A DNA stretch of 64,000 nucleotides from Chloroflexota bacterium. GTDB taxonomy: Bacteria; Chloroflexota; Anaerolineae; Promineifilales; Promineifilaceae. Made by a program: the position numbers and the translations under genes. The notes below the pieces were generated by a model, which was given only the letters and a program-made list of their open reading frames with translations, searched no databases and had not been told where the DNA came from. The DNA lies in the NCBI GenBank assembly GCA_017993775.1, contig JAGOMA010000003.1:1-64000 (forward strand), in the 5' to 3' direction. Positions 1-9,100 of the stretch are shown here, one piece after another (the first letter of the stretch is position 1; each line of letters opens with the position of its first letter).

Positions 1-77
1 TTCAGGTTTCTCTGGCAAGACCCCAAGGGTTTAATACCCAAATAATCCAAATTCCCAGAAGCAAACCCTTGGGGTCT
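1..77. repeat. Dispersed hairpin repeat family A, copy 1
   Basis: A 77-bp element begins TTCAGGTTTCTCTGG and carries inverted arms AGACCCCAAGGGTTT and AAACCCTTGGGGTCT around an AT-rich centre. It is identical base for base to the copy at 100-176, from which it is separated by a 22-bp spacer. Because it starts at the first base of the window, the tandem arrangement may continue upstream. It lies beyond the 3' end of the ATP-grasp gene. Confidence 0.9.
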
Positions 78-99
78 ATCGTTACAAAACTTGTAATTG

Positions 100-176
100 T
101 TCAGGTTTCTCTGGCAAGACCCCAAGGGTTTAATACCCAAATAATCCAAATTCCCAGAAGCAAACCCTTGGGGTCT
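100..176. repeat. Dispersed hairpin repeat family A, copy 2
   Basis: This is an exact second copy of the 77-bp element at 1-77. It ends 4 bp before the stop codon of the ATP-grasp gene on the minus strand. The long arms could fold in RNA from either strand, so a role as a bidirectional terminator or mRNA 3'-end stabiliser is possible. That role is inferred only from position and symmetry. Confidence 0.9.
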
Positions 177-180
177 GTAA

Positions 181-1530
181 TTACCGTTTTTCCACAACAA
201 ATGTGGGCACGGTGGAGCCACCGCCGGCCGAAACATTCAGCAGCGGATCGGTGGATAGGCGTGTCAGGCAGCCATCGACGTAATTTCCATAAAAAATAAA
301 CGGCGCTGTGTCTAACATGCGGTTATAAATCTTCAGTTCGCCATTGACAAAGCTGGGGTATGGCTCTTCGGGAATGACAACTCGTTCCTGCACGATGTGG
401 GGCGTTTGCAGCGCTTCTTGCACAGCTTTTTCCCAGCCGCTTGTGTTGGTTTGCCAGCCCAGCACAATGCCGCGCCCGCCGTAATCGTCGTTGGGCTTCA
501 GCACAAGCTGCTCCTGATATTTGTGAATGAAGGGGACCAGGTCTATCGGCAGGCCGCCGTAGGTAGTGGTGCGCTCTTGTACGCGGCGCGTCCAGGGGAT
601 GTGGGCTTTGATGGCCCGCAGTTCCTCTTCGCTGAACATACCGGCGTTTAATTCATCGCTGAGGACGGCCAGGCTGAGTTTTTTGTAGAGCATTTTGCAG
701 CGGAAGGGGTTGACCATGCAGACGGCGCCATCACGGACGGCGTTGACGACGGGCGAATTTACGCCGCAGCGCTCGATAAGTTCGGTGATGAGGACGCGCT
801 TGTAGATGAGGGTGATGTGGTAGTCGCCGGCCACGAGACGGCCGTTCTTATACTCTGTGTCGCGGGGGTCAATAATCCGGCTTTCATACCCCTGGCTGCC
901 AAAGTATTGGGTAAACAGTTCAAACTCGCTGCGCGTGGGCACATCGGTCCAATCTAAAATGGCGATGCGCGGCGGTTCCTGCCCGCCCCATTCTTTGTAC
1001 ATATCCAGTAAAACGTGCATGACGCTGTGGCGGGTGGGTAACGGCCGTGCCACATACTGCTGCATAAACGCGCCCATCACCGGCAAGCCAAAAAACACGG
1101 AGTTCAGCACATCGTTGTAGGCCGAAGCGGCCGGTACTTCCGCGTTGTACTCCGTGAAGCGGAGTTCGTTATTCTCGGTGACAAAAAAGGCATCCAGACG
1201 GGTGAGCGGCGTGTGGCTTTTGAAGCCAGGGTTTACTTGCACCAGATCTTCTTCCCAATCGTATAAGCCAAATTGTTGGCGGAATTCGGCGTCGGCTACG
1301 GCGCGTTGGGAAATTTTGTCGAAACCGCGCAGCAACGGCCGTATGGAACGGCGCAGGTAGATAAACTGATCGGGTGTCAGGAAACGTGGGCGCAACACAG
1401 TGCATAACGGCCGTGTGCCAAAAAACAACCCCCGCCGCCGTAACTGATCATCCAACTGACCTTGCGAATCCGCCGCCATATCATCGGTGAGTAAATCATG
1501 ATACGTTTTAATTGCTTCCGTGAGAGCCAT
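181..1530 (-). CDS. Circularly permuted ATP-grasp family protein
   Basis: This 449-residue protein resembles the CP_ATPgrasp/glutathionylspermidine-synthase-like group, which forms amide bonds by activating a carboxylate as an acyl phosphate. The clearest motif is LVLKPNDDYGGRGIVLGW in the C-terminal third, a lysine plus glycine-rich loop typical of ATP-grasp nucleotide binding. ELRFTEYNAEVPA near residue 120 fits a metal- or substrate-binding region. The start is well placed: AGGAGA lies about 6 nt upstream of the ATG at 1530. The gene is last in a minus-strand set with an esterase and a second ATP-grasp protein, so the three probably build or modify one peptide-like metabolite. The substrate cannot be read from sequence. 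Glutathionylspermidine synthase itself is unlikely because no amidase domain is present. Confidence 0.75.
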   Translation of the reverse strand: MALTEAIKTYHDLLTDDMAADSQGQLDDQLRRRGLFFGTRPLCTVLRPRFLTPDQFIYLRRSIRPLLRGFDKISQRAVADAEFRQQFGLYDWEEDLVQVNPGFKSHTPLTRLDAFFVTENNELRFTEYNAEVPAASAYNDVLNSVFFGLPVMGAFMQQYVARPLPTRHSVMHVLLDMYKEWGGQEPPRIAILDWTDVPTRSEFELFTQYFGSQGYESRIIDPRDTEYKNGRLVAGDYHITLIYKRVLITELIERCGVNSPVVNAVRDGAVCMVNPFRCKMLYKKLSLAVLSDELNAGMFSEEELRAIKAHIPWTRRVQERTTTYGGLPIDLVPFIHKYQEQLVLKPNDDYGGRGIVLGWQTNTSGWEKAVQEALQTPHIVQERVVIPEEPYPSFVNGELKIYNRMLDTAPFIFYGNYVDGCLTRLSTDPLLNVSAGGGSTVPTFVVEKR

Positions 1531-1592
1531 CTCTTTCTCCTGAAATGAATGAGCGATTGGTTGCTAAGTAACCGTGGATCTTTACCTCGGCA

Positions 1593-1626
1593 AGATTGGA
1601 CCAATCTTTAAAGATCGGTCCAATCT
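1593..1626. repeat. Palindromic repeat family B (double unit)
   Basis: Two near-identical 15-bp palindromes stand back to back: AGATTGGACCAATCT at 1593-1607 and AGATCGGTCCAATCT at 1612-1626. The same motif recurs at 21447, 31223, 39972 and 63048, always between genes. It fills the gap between the two ATP-grasp genes and could act as a terminator or mRNA processing signal. The function is inferred. Confidence 0.8.
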
Positions 1627-1684
1627 GAAAAACGCTAATTTGTTTTTACCTGGTTGCTAAGGCGATCAACTCCCCTATGACCCA

Positions 1685-2605
1685 TCAAAACAATTGACTC
1701 CAACGCATCTCCGTGACCTGGGGGCGCGGATTTTTCGCCAGATCGATGACCATATCGGCCATATGACGCACACACCAGGCAAAATAGTGCTGTGTCAGGG
1801 AGTTAATGTCCATATCCGGAGCCGGATTCATGAAATCGATGGCGTAAGGCACGCCGTCTCGAATGGCAAATTCCACCGTATTCATGTCGTAGCCCAGGGC
1901 GCGCACCAACTTTAACGCGTCCGAAACCACCCGTTCGCCCAATTCCGGGCTTAAGTGCGCATGTTCAACATGATACTTTCGCGCTTTGGGATCATATTTC
2001 ATTGGCAAAACATGTTCCTGCCCCAGACACATGCAGCGCACGTAATGGTCCCACTCTATAAACTCTTGCAGCACCATCGTCAGCAGGCCAGATTGGTCAT
2101 AGGCATGCCACAATTCTTCCATGGTGTGGCAGATGTAGACCTCTTTCCAGCCGCCGCCATGCGCATCCTTCAGCACGCACGGCATCCCAACGTAATCAAC
2201 CAGGGCTTCCCAATCCAGCGGGAATTTAAGATTGCGCAGGCTTTCATCGTGAACGATGCCTGGCACATAATCTTTATTGGGCAGCACGACTGTTTTCGGG
2301 CTGGCTACGCCCAATCGGGTTGCCAGGGAAGCTTCGAAAAATTTATCGTCGGCCGTCCACATGAACGGGTTATTGATGACGGTTGTGCCTTGCAGGACGG
2401 CATTTTTAAGGTAGGCGCGATAGTAGGGCACTTCGTGCGAAATTCTATCGACGATGACGGCGTATTCGCTCGGCTCGGCCATACGCGTACCGCCCAGTTT
2501 AACAAATTCAGCTGTGACGCCGGCGGAACGGCCGTTCACCTCATCAATAAACGCCGGCGGAAACGACCACTCTCGCCCCACCATTAAACCAACCTTCAAA
2601 GTCAT
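1685..2605 (-). CDS. RimK-like ATP-grasp ligase
   Basis: This 306-residue ATP-grasp protein has its central lysine and Gly-rich loop in CVLKDAHGGGWKEVY (about residues 144-158). Its C-terminal metal-binding acid/Asn segment is NTVEFAIRDGVPYAIDFMN, the E-x-D-x-N arrangement used for Mg-ATP. The family joins a carboxylate to an amine or thiol through an acyl phosphate. An AAGGAGG Shine-Dalgarno about 6 nt before the ATG fixes the start. The gene begins only 14 nt after the esterase gene, indicating co-transcription and probably coupling. The partner at 181-1530 is a second, circularly permuted ATP-grasp protein, so two successive ligations are a reasonable guess. The exact substrate is unknown. 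Confidence 0.75.
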   Translation of the reverse strand: MTLKVGLMVGREWSFPPAFIDEVNGRSAGVTAEFVKLGGTRMAEPSEYAVIVDRISHEVPYYRAYLKNAVLQGTTVINNPFMWTADDKFFEASLATRLGVASPKTVVLPNKDYVPGIVHDESLRNLKFPLDWEALVDYVGMPCVLKDAHGGGWKEVYICHTMEELWHAYDQSGLLTMVLQEFIEWDHYVRCMCLGQEHVLPMKYDPKARKYHVEHAHLSPELGERVVSDALKLVRALGYDMNTVEFAIRDGVPYAIDFMNPAPDMDINSLTQHYFAWCVRHMADMVIDLAKNPRPQVTEMRWSQLF

Positions 2606-2619
2606 CTCTCATCCTCCTT

Positions 2620-3339
2620 TTAGTCGTGTCCACCAATATATGTGCGCAGCATAGTCATCCAATAAGGCCAATCATGCGACCAGCCATCCCAAACCCGCAA
2701 AGCATTCCCGATCCCCTTTTGCCACAACAAACCAGAAAAGTAGGCGTTATTGCCATACAAGCTGTCCCCATTCCCCACCGCCAGAATAATGTCCACATTG
2801 TTCAGCGCCGCAATACGCCCCGGGTCACTCTCGTTGGGAATGTACTCCACCGGATTCTCAAAATAAACATTTTCGTCGTGGTAACCATTCAGCCAGCGCG
2901 AAATATCATAAATGCCGCTCATGCCAATCGTGCGGCCGACCAGATGTGGGTAACGTAAGGCAAAATTCACCGCATGATACGCGCCAAAACTGGCCCCCAC
3001 AGTTATCAGATAAGGATTATGATTTATTTGATTGCTCAAAGGCAAAACTTCACGCAGCAAATACTGCTCATACTGCATGTGTCGCCAGACGCGCGAGCCG
3101 GGGTGTTTCCACTTGGCATACCAGCTCTCCTCATCCACGCTGTCCACGCAGTACATTTGTATCGAGCCATTGTCCAATTGATCGCGCAGCGCGCCCATCA
3201 TGTCCCGATCTTCCCATTCATAAAAGCGACCCATAGACGTAGGGAAAACCAATACACGCGCACCGGCATGGCCAAAAATTAGCATCTCCATGTCCCGTTC
3301 TAGCGAGGGACTATACCAACGATGATACTCACGGTTCAT
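2620..3339 (-). CDS. Esterase family alpha/beta hydrolase
   Basis: This 239-residue protein resembles the putative esterase/PHB-depolymerase-like group (COG4947 type). The nucleophile elbow is GASFGAYHA at about residue 115, in the G-x-S-x-G context of serine hydrolases. WDGWSHDWPYW near the C-terminus supplies a likely catalytic histidine. No signal peptide is visible, so it probably acts in the cytoplasm. It is the first gene of a tight three-gene minus-strand set with two ATP-grasp ligases. In that setting it could release or trim an ester or thioester intermediate, though this is inference. The divergent DegV gene starts at 3473, so promoters for both should lie in 3340-3460. Confidence 0.75.
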   Translation of the reverse strand: MNREYHRWYSPSLERDMEMLIFGHAGARVLVFPTSMGRFYEWEDRDMMGALRDQLDNGSIQMYCVDSVDEESWYAKWKHPGSRVWRHMQYEQYLLREVLPLSNQINHNPYLITVGASFGAYHAVNFALRYPHLVGRTIGMSGIYDISRWLNGYHDENVYFENPVEYIPNESDPGRIAALNNVDIILAVGNGDSLYGNNAYFSGLLWQKGIGNALRVWDGWSHDWPYWMTMLRTYIGGHD

Positions 3340-3472
3340 ACGAATTTTACTTCTCCATCTTTTGATTGGGGGCAGAAATTTCGCTTATTTTATCATAAAT
3401 CCTCTGAAGCGAAGCTTATTGCCCTCGAATGGGTTACAATTAAACAAACACCAGAGAAAATAGGAGAGTATG

Positions 3473-4330
3473 ATGGGAAAGAACGCAAAAGTTGCCGTCG
3501 TTGTAGACAGCACAGCCTACATTCCGGAGGAACAGGTAAAACAGCACAATTTGCACGTCATCCCCTTGCATGTCAACTGGGCAGGGCAAAGCTTGCGCGA
3601 CAATGTCGATATTACACCAGATGTCTTTTATAAGAAGCTGGTAGAAGCCAAAGAAATGCCAACAACTTCTCAACCTTCGGCCGGGGAGTTTTATGATGTG
3701 TATTCTGAATTGGCAAAAACGGCCGACAGCATCGTCTCCATTCATATTTCATCGGAACTCAGCGGAACGATTGCCTCTGCCCATGCGGCCGCCAAGTTGA
3801 TGGAAGATTTCCCCATCAAAATTGTGGATTCCCGTTCCACTTCAATGGGTTTGGGTTATATGGCACTCGCTGCCGCCAAGGCTATCGAACAGGGCGCAGA
3901 CTACAAAAAAGCCGCCGAGGCCGCCGAGGCCCTTTTGCCGCGCATGCGCCTGGTATTTGTGGTGGATACGCTGGAATACCTGCATCGCGGCGGTCGGATT
4001 GGCGGCGCCCAGCGCTTTTTTGGCTCGATGTTGTCGATTAAGCCACTGCTGCAATTGGAAGACGGCCGTATCGAACCCCTGGAAAAAGTACGCACCAAAA
4101 GCAAAGCCGTCCAACGCCTGCTGGAAATTGCCGTGCAAAGCGCTCAGGGCAGCAGCGCTGTCCATGTATCCATCCTCAACGCCGCCGCCGTCAACGAAGC
4201 TCAGGCCCTGGCCACCCAAGTACAGAACGTCCTTAAACCCGCCAGCCTGAATTTCGTTGAAATCAGCCCGGTCATCGGCACTCACACCGGACCTGGCGCA
4301 TTGGGCCTCACCTGGTACACCGAACCTTAA
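3473..4330 (+). CDS. DegV family fatty-acid-binding protein (FakB-like)
   Basis: This 285-residue protein belongs to the DegV family. These proteins bind a fatty acid and present its carboxyl group to the kinase FakA, giving acyl phosphate for phospholipid synthesis. The family signature VVVDSTAYIP is at the N-terminus, and PTTSQPSAGEF, SIHISSELSGT, the YLHRGGRIGGA loop and the terminal GTHTGPGALGL follow in order. Two ATGs overlap at 3470 and 3473. AGGAG at 3462-3466 sits 6 nt from the second and 3 nt from the first, so 3473 is preferred. A FakA candidate lies at 43460-45163 with a second DegV beside it, giving the organism at least two FakB-type carriers. Confidence 0.88.
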   Translation: MGKNAKVAVVVDSTAYIPEEQVKQHNLHVIPLHVNWAGQSLRDNVDITPDVFYKKLVEAKEMPTTSQPSAGEFYDVYSELAKTADSIVSIHISSELSGTIASAHAAAKLMEDFPIKIVDSRSTSMGLGYMALAAAKAIEQGADYKKAAEAAEALLPRMRLVFVVDTLEYLHRGGRIGGAQRFFGSMLSIKPLLQLEDGRIEPLEKVRTKSKAVQRLLEIAVQSAQGSSAVHVSILNAAAVNEAQALATQVQNVLKPASLNFVEISPVIGTHTGPGALGLTWYTEP

Positions 4331-4343
4331 ACCCATAACCGGA

Positions 4344-4376
4344 AACCCTGGTCGGTTTGGAGCCGCCGACCGGGTT
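4344..4376 (+). terminator. Hairpin after the DegV gene
   Basis: An imperfect inverted repeat (AACCCTGGTCGG with CCGACCGGGTT) follows the DegV stop codon by 13 bp. No T-run follows it, so it is at best a weak or factor-dependent terminator or an RNA 3' stabiliser. Confidence 0.4.
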
Positions 4377-4474
4377 CTATGCCTCGCCTTTCTTGACCAA
4401 CACCACCGACCTACTTACAATCCACACACAAAATACGGCAACAACCCTTCAGTTTCTCTGGAGAGAAATAATCT

Positions 4475-5542
4475 ATGCTCGATAAAATCGCCAAAGTCGT
4501 CGCCCGCTACGACGAAATTGAAATGCAAATGGCCGACCCGGCCATCATCTCCGACTACACCCGCCTGAACGATCTGGCCCAAGAGCGGTCAGACCTTCAG
4601 CCGTTGGTGGAGGCCTACCGCCAGCATCAAGCCAAAGGCGAAGAACTTGTGGGAGCGCGCGAACTGTTGGAAATGGAAGACGACTCAGAAATGCAGGCCA
4701 TGGCCGAAGCTGAAATAGAATCCCTGCTGCAAGCGCAAGAAGAATTGGAAAATATCATGCGTCGCCTGCTCGTGCCCAAAGACGCGCGCGACGACAAAAA
4801 CGTCTTCATTGAAATTCGCGCCGGCACCGGCGGCGACGAAGCCGGCATTTTTGCCGGCGATTTACTGCGCATGTACACCCGCTACGCCGAAACACGCGGC
4901 TGGAAAACCCAAATTTTAGACGAAAACAGCACCGGCGTCGGCGGCTACAAAGAAGTTGTGCTGGGCGTCAAGGGCAAAGGCGCTTACTCGCGCCTGAAAT
5001 TCGAGAGCGGGGTGCATCGCGTGCAGCGCGTCCCCGTCACCGAATCACAGGGACGCATTCACACCAGCGCAGCCACCGTAGCCGTGATGCCCGAAGTTGA
5101 AGATGTAGAAATCACCCTGGACGAACGCGACCTGGAGATTACCTCCACCTTTTCGTCTGGCCCTGGCGGCCAACATATGCAGAAAAACGCCACGGCCGCG
5201 CGCATCGTCCACAAACCCTCGGGCATTGCCGTCAAAATTCAATCGGAGCGCAGCCTGATGCAAAACAAACGGCTGGGCATGGCCATCATTCAGGCTCGCT
5301 TGCAAGAGATTGCCGAAGACCAGCAAAATGCCTCCGTGGCCGCCGACCGCAAATCTCAGGTTGGCTCCGGCGACCGCAGCGAAAAGATCCGCACCTACAA
5401 CTACCCGCAAAGCCGGGTAACAGACCATCGCATCGGTTATTCTAGCTATAATTTAGCGGCCGTGATGGATGGCGACCTGAACGGCTTCATCGACAAACTG
5501 ACCATCGCCGATGAAGCAGAAAAACTTGCCGCCGCAGAATAG
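4475..5542 (+). CDS. prfA: Peptide chain release factor 1
   Basis: This is release factor 1 of 355 residues, close to the usual 355-360. It reads UAA and UAG in the ribosomal A site and triggers peptidyl-tRNA hydrolysis. The catalytic GGQ is at residues 231-233 within SSGPGGQHMQ. The codon-reading tripeptide is P187-V188-T189, the P-x-T form of RF1 rather than the SPF of RF2, which settles the class. The N-terminal third is the expected acidic helical domain. GGAGAG lies about 10 nt before the ATG. No prmC methyltransferase gene is adjacent. Downstream, after 36 bp, comes a MaoC-type hydratase that may share the transcript. Confidence 0.97.
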   Translation: MLDKIAKVVARYDEIEMQMADPAIISDYTRLNDLAQERSDLQPLVEAYRQHQAKGEELVGARELLEMEDDSEMQAMAEAEIESLLQAQEELENIMRRLLVPKDARDDKNVFIEIRAGTGGDEAGIFAGDLLRMYTRYAETRGWKTQILDENSTGVGGYKEVVLGVKGKGAYSRLKFESGVHRVQRVPVTESQGRIHTSAATVAVMPEVEDVEITLDERDLEITSTFSSGPGGQHMQKNATAARIVHKPSGIAVKIQSERSLMQNKRLGMAIIQARLQEIAEDQQNASVAADRKSQVGSGDRSEKIRTYNYPQSRVTDHRIGYSSYNLAAVMDGDLNGFIDKLTIADEAEKLAAAE

Positions 5543-5578
5543 ATCGTTTGCCAGCCTCTCAGCCAACCAGGAGGATTT

Positions 5579-6046
5579 ATGACCGAATTTGCCTATCAAG
5601 CCCGTGGACTGTATTTTGAAGATTTCGAGATCGGCCAAATTATGGAAACGGCCGCACGCACCATCACCGAAACGGATGTTGTCAATTTTGCCGGTCTTTC
5701 TGGCGATTTTAACCGCATCCACACAGACGCCGTCTACGCGGCGCAGAACACATTCGGGCAGCGGGTGGCGCACGGCCTGCTGGTGCAGTCTATTGCCACC
5801 GGGCTGGCCGTACAATCCGGCATCATTGAAGGCACGGTAATCGCCTTTCGAGAGCTTGCCTGCAAATTTTCCTTACCGGTGTGTTTCGGCGACACCATTC
5901 ACGTCAAAATAGAAATTACCGACACCAAAGCATTTCGCCGCCTGGGGGGCGGGAACATTACCATGAAGTACAGCGTTATTAATCAGGATGACAAGATCGT
6001 CCAACGTGGTGACTGGGTAATGTTAATTAAGAGTAAGGGTAACTAA
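5579..6046 (+). CDS. MaoC family (R)-hydratase/dehydratase
   Basis: This 155-residue protein has the MaoC/hot-dog fold signature. VVNFAGLSGDFNRIHTD at about residues 37-53 contains the catalytic Asp and His of the hydratase-2 motif, and FGQRVAHGLLVQSIATGL follows as the second conserved block. Members hydrate enoyl-CoA or related acyl thioesters. The substrate here is not determined. A strong AGGAGG precedes the ATG by 6 nt. The gene follows prfA closely and ends before a family A repeat, which may terminate the pair. Confidence 0.88.
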   Translation: MTEFAYQARGLYFEDFEIGQIMETAARTITETDVVNFAGLSGDFNRIHTDAVYAAQNTFGQRVAHGLLVQSIATGLAVQSGIIEGTVIAFRELACKFSLPVCFGDTIHVKIEITDTKAFRRLGGGNITMKYSVINQDDKIVQRGDWVMLIKSKGN

Positions 6047-6048
6047 CC

Positions 6049-6126
6049 AGACCCTGAGGGTTTGCTCTTGAGAAGTTAGACCTTTGGGGAATCAAACACT
6101 TAGGGCCTTCTGAGAGAAACCTGAAC
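6049..6126. repeat. Dispersed hairpin repeat family A, copy 3 (reverse orientation)
   Basis: The element opens with AGACCCTGAGGGTTT and closes with GAGAGAAACCTGAA, the reverse complement of the TTCAGGTTTCTC end seen in other copies. It fills almost the entire gap between the MaoC gene and the PBP gene. Its internal arms have diverged. Confidence 0.8.
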
Positions 6127-6144
6127 AGCTACGAGTAAGGGATA

Positions 6145-9100
6145 ATGGCGAATAACGAAAACGAAAAAGACAACGCGGCTTCCGAAACGCCGCAGCCGAC
6201 AAACCAACAAGCTCACAAACCAATACATCCACCGAACAGGCCAGAAGATTATACCGAGACTGTTTCCTTGCTCGATTTGATGGCTGAATTGGCGCAAGAA
6301 AACGAGCCGCGTGAAACGACGCCGCCGCAGCCGGATAATGCGCCCACGCAAACTGTTTTCCCACCACTAGCATCTCAGCCTGGCGACAGCGAGGAAGCGA
6401 CACTGACGGGCGCGCCCGCGCCAACACAGCCAGCGCGCCGAGCGCCGGTTCCTTTGCCGCTGACGCCGGAGGAAATTCCGCCGCAGGCACGGCCGTTAGA
6501 ACACGATCCCGACGCTACCAATGTCAGTCCCCGGGTGGCTATTCCCGGCAGCCGAACGCCAGACCAGGAAGCCGCCACGCGCATGTACCGGCCAACGCCA
6601 CGGCCGTCTTCTCCCACCGCCGCCAATCAACCCCAACGCGAGCCGACACGGCCGTCTAACCAACCCCCACCGTCCCGCCGCCCACCGCAAACACCGGTCA
6701 AAGTAGCCGTGCCCACGGCGCGAGCCACGCCACCGCCGCCCAAACCGCGCCGCCGCCGCGACTGGCATGGCTGCCTGGTCCGCTTTGCCATCTTCGGCAT
6801 CATCGGCGTCATTCTCTTCAGCATCATCGGCGTCATTGTGGCGGCTGTCGGCTACAGCAGCATCGCCAGAGACCTGCCACCGGTCAGCGAATTGGAACAG
6901 CGTGTCAGCACCTTTGAAACGGCGCGCATTTATGACCGATACGGCCGTGAAATCTACGCCCTGGCCGATCCCAACATGGGCAACCGCACCCGCGTTTCCC
7001 TGGACCAAATCTCGCCCTACCTCATCCAGGCCACCATCGCCACAGAAGATTCCCGCTTCTACGAAAACCCCGGTTTCGACCCCATCGGCCTGACACGCGC
7101 CGTCTTCCAGGCCGTGCGTGAAGGCGAACAAATCGCCGGAACCAGCACCATCACCCAGCAGCTTGTTCGCGCCGTCTTACTCAGTGAAGACGAGCGCACC
7201 GAGCGCACCGCCCGCCGCAAAATCCGCGAGATCATCCTGGCCGCCGAATTGGCCCGTACCTACGAAAAAGACACCATTTTAGAGCTGTACCTCAACGAAA
7301 TTTATTACGGCAACCTGGCCTACGGCATCGAAGCGGCCGCGCAAACTTACTTCGACAAACCGGCCAAAGACCTGACACTGGCCGAAGCCTCTCTGTTGGC
7401 CGGCCTGCCGCAAGCGCCTGCGGCCTGGGATCCTTATACCGCGCCCGAGTTGGCCGTGGGACGACAGTGGGAAGTATTAAATTTGATGATCGGCGCGGGA
7501 TACGCAACCACCGAAGAGGCGCAGGCCGCACTTAACGAAATGAACGTGCGTGTATATGAAATGCGCCCCAAAGAACGCTCGGTTGAATACCCCCACTTCA
7601 CCTTCACCGTTTTGCAGCAGGCGGAAGAGCTTTTGGGCGCGCAGTCGATTTATCGTGGCGGGTTGCGAATTTATACCACGCTGGACCCGGCCGCTCAGGA
7701 CCTGGCGCTGCAAACGCTGGTCGCCAACCGGGGCAATTTGCAGGCCGGCGGGGCGAACAATGCCGCCCTGGTAGCCATCAAACCGGATACCGGCGAAGTT
7801 TTGGCTCTGGTAGGCAGCGTCGATTTTTATGATGAGGCGATTGACGGGCAGGTGAACATGGCTTTGGCTCCCCGGCAACCCGGCTCCAGCATCAAACCAC
7901 TTGTCTACCTGACTGCTTTGGAGAAGGGGTGGACGCCGTCCACATTGATTTGGGACGTGGAAACCCAATTTTCCGATGGCGTGAACCCGCCCTATGTGCC
8001 CAAGAATTACGATGACACATTTCATGGACCGCTGCGGGTACGGCCGTCGCTGGGCAACTCCTACAACATCCCGGCCGTCAAGGCCATGGAATATGTTGGC
8101 GTCTGTAATTTCATTGCCAACGTGCAAAAAATTGGTCTGACAGCCCTACAAGACACCGGCTGCGCTGAATCTGGCCAGCCGCGTGAACATGGCCTGGCGC
8201 TGGCGCTGGGCGGCGGCGAAATTCCGCCGCTGCAAATGGCCGGCGCCTTTGCTGCCCTGGCCAACCAGGGGCGTTACCTGCCGCCCTATACCATCATCCG
8301 CATCGAAGATAGGCAAAACAACATTCTTTATGAGCAAACGGCCGTATCTCCCGACATCGCTCAAGTAGTACGCCCGGAACACGCCTACCTGCTCAGCAAC
8401 ATTTTGTCCGACAACAATGCCCGCCTGGAAGAGTTCGGCCAAAACAATCGCCTGCAAATTCCCGGCCACCGGGTGGCGGTAAAAACCGGCACATCCGGTT
8501 CGTCGGCCAATGATGTGCGCGATGGCTGGACCATTGGGTATACGCCGCATGTGGTAACGGCCGTGTGGATCGGCAATACCGACAACACCCCCATCGCACC
8601 CGGCCAGTCCGGCTACCAACTCGCCTCGCCCATCTGGAACACCTTCATGACCCAATACCACGCCGACAAACAGCCGCTCGATTTCGTCCGGCCACCCGGC
8701 ATCATCGAAGCTGAAATTTGCGCCGATTCCGGCACTCGCCCCGGCCCAGACTGCGTCAACCGCCTTGTCGAGGTCTTCGCCGGCGATCAGCCGCCGCTCG
8801 ACAGCAGCCAGGACTTTAGCCAGATTGTGCCCATTGACCTGTGGACCAATTTACGCGCCAACGAAGCCTGCGCCGATGCCGTCTATGATTCTAATTTCTT
8901 CACCATTCTTGTCAGCGGCAACCCCGACGTGCAAGAACGCGAGCGAACGCTGGCCCAACGCTGGCTAGAACAAACGCCCGCCGGGCAGGCCTGGACGGCC
9001 CAACGCAACATCGCCGTCCCCCTCAAGCTCCCGCCGCAGCAATCATGCGACAGCAACACGCCGCGGCCAGAAATAACCATCCAACAACCCGCCGAAAACA

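Noticed and set aside
1-176. Possible CRISPR array (direct repeats with a 22-bp spacer)
   Set aside because: The repeat unit is 77 bp with long internal inverted arms, only two units are present, and single copies occur across the window. It is a dispersed element, not CRISPR.
69-299. Plus-strand open frame of 76 codons
   Set aside because: It crosses a family A repeat and runs antisense into the ATP-grasp gene.
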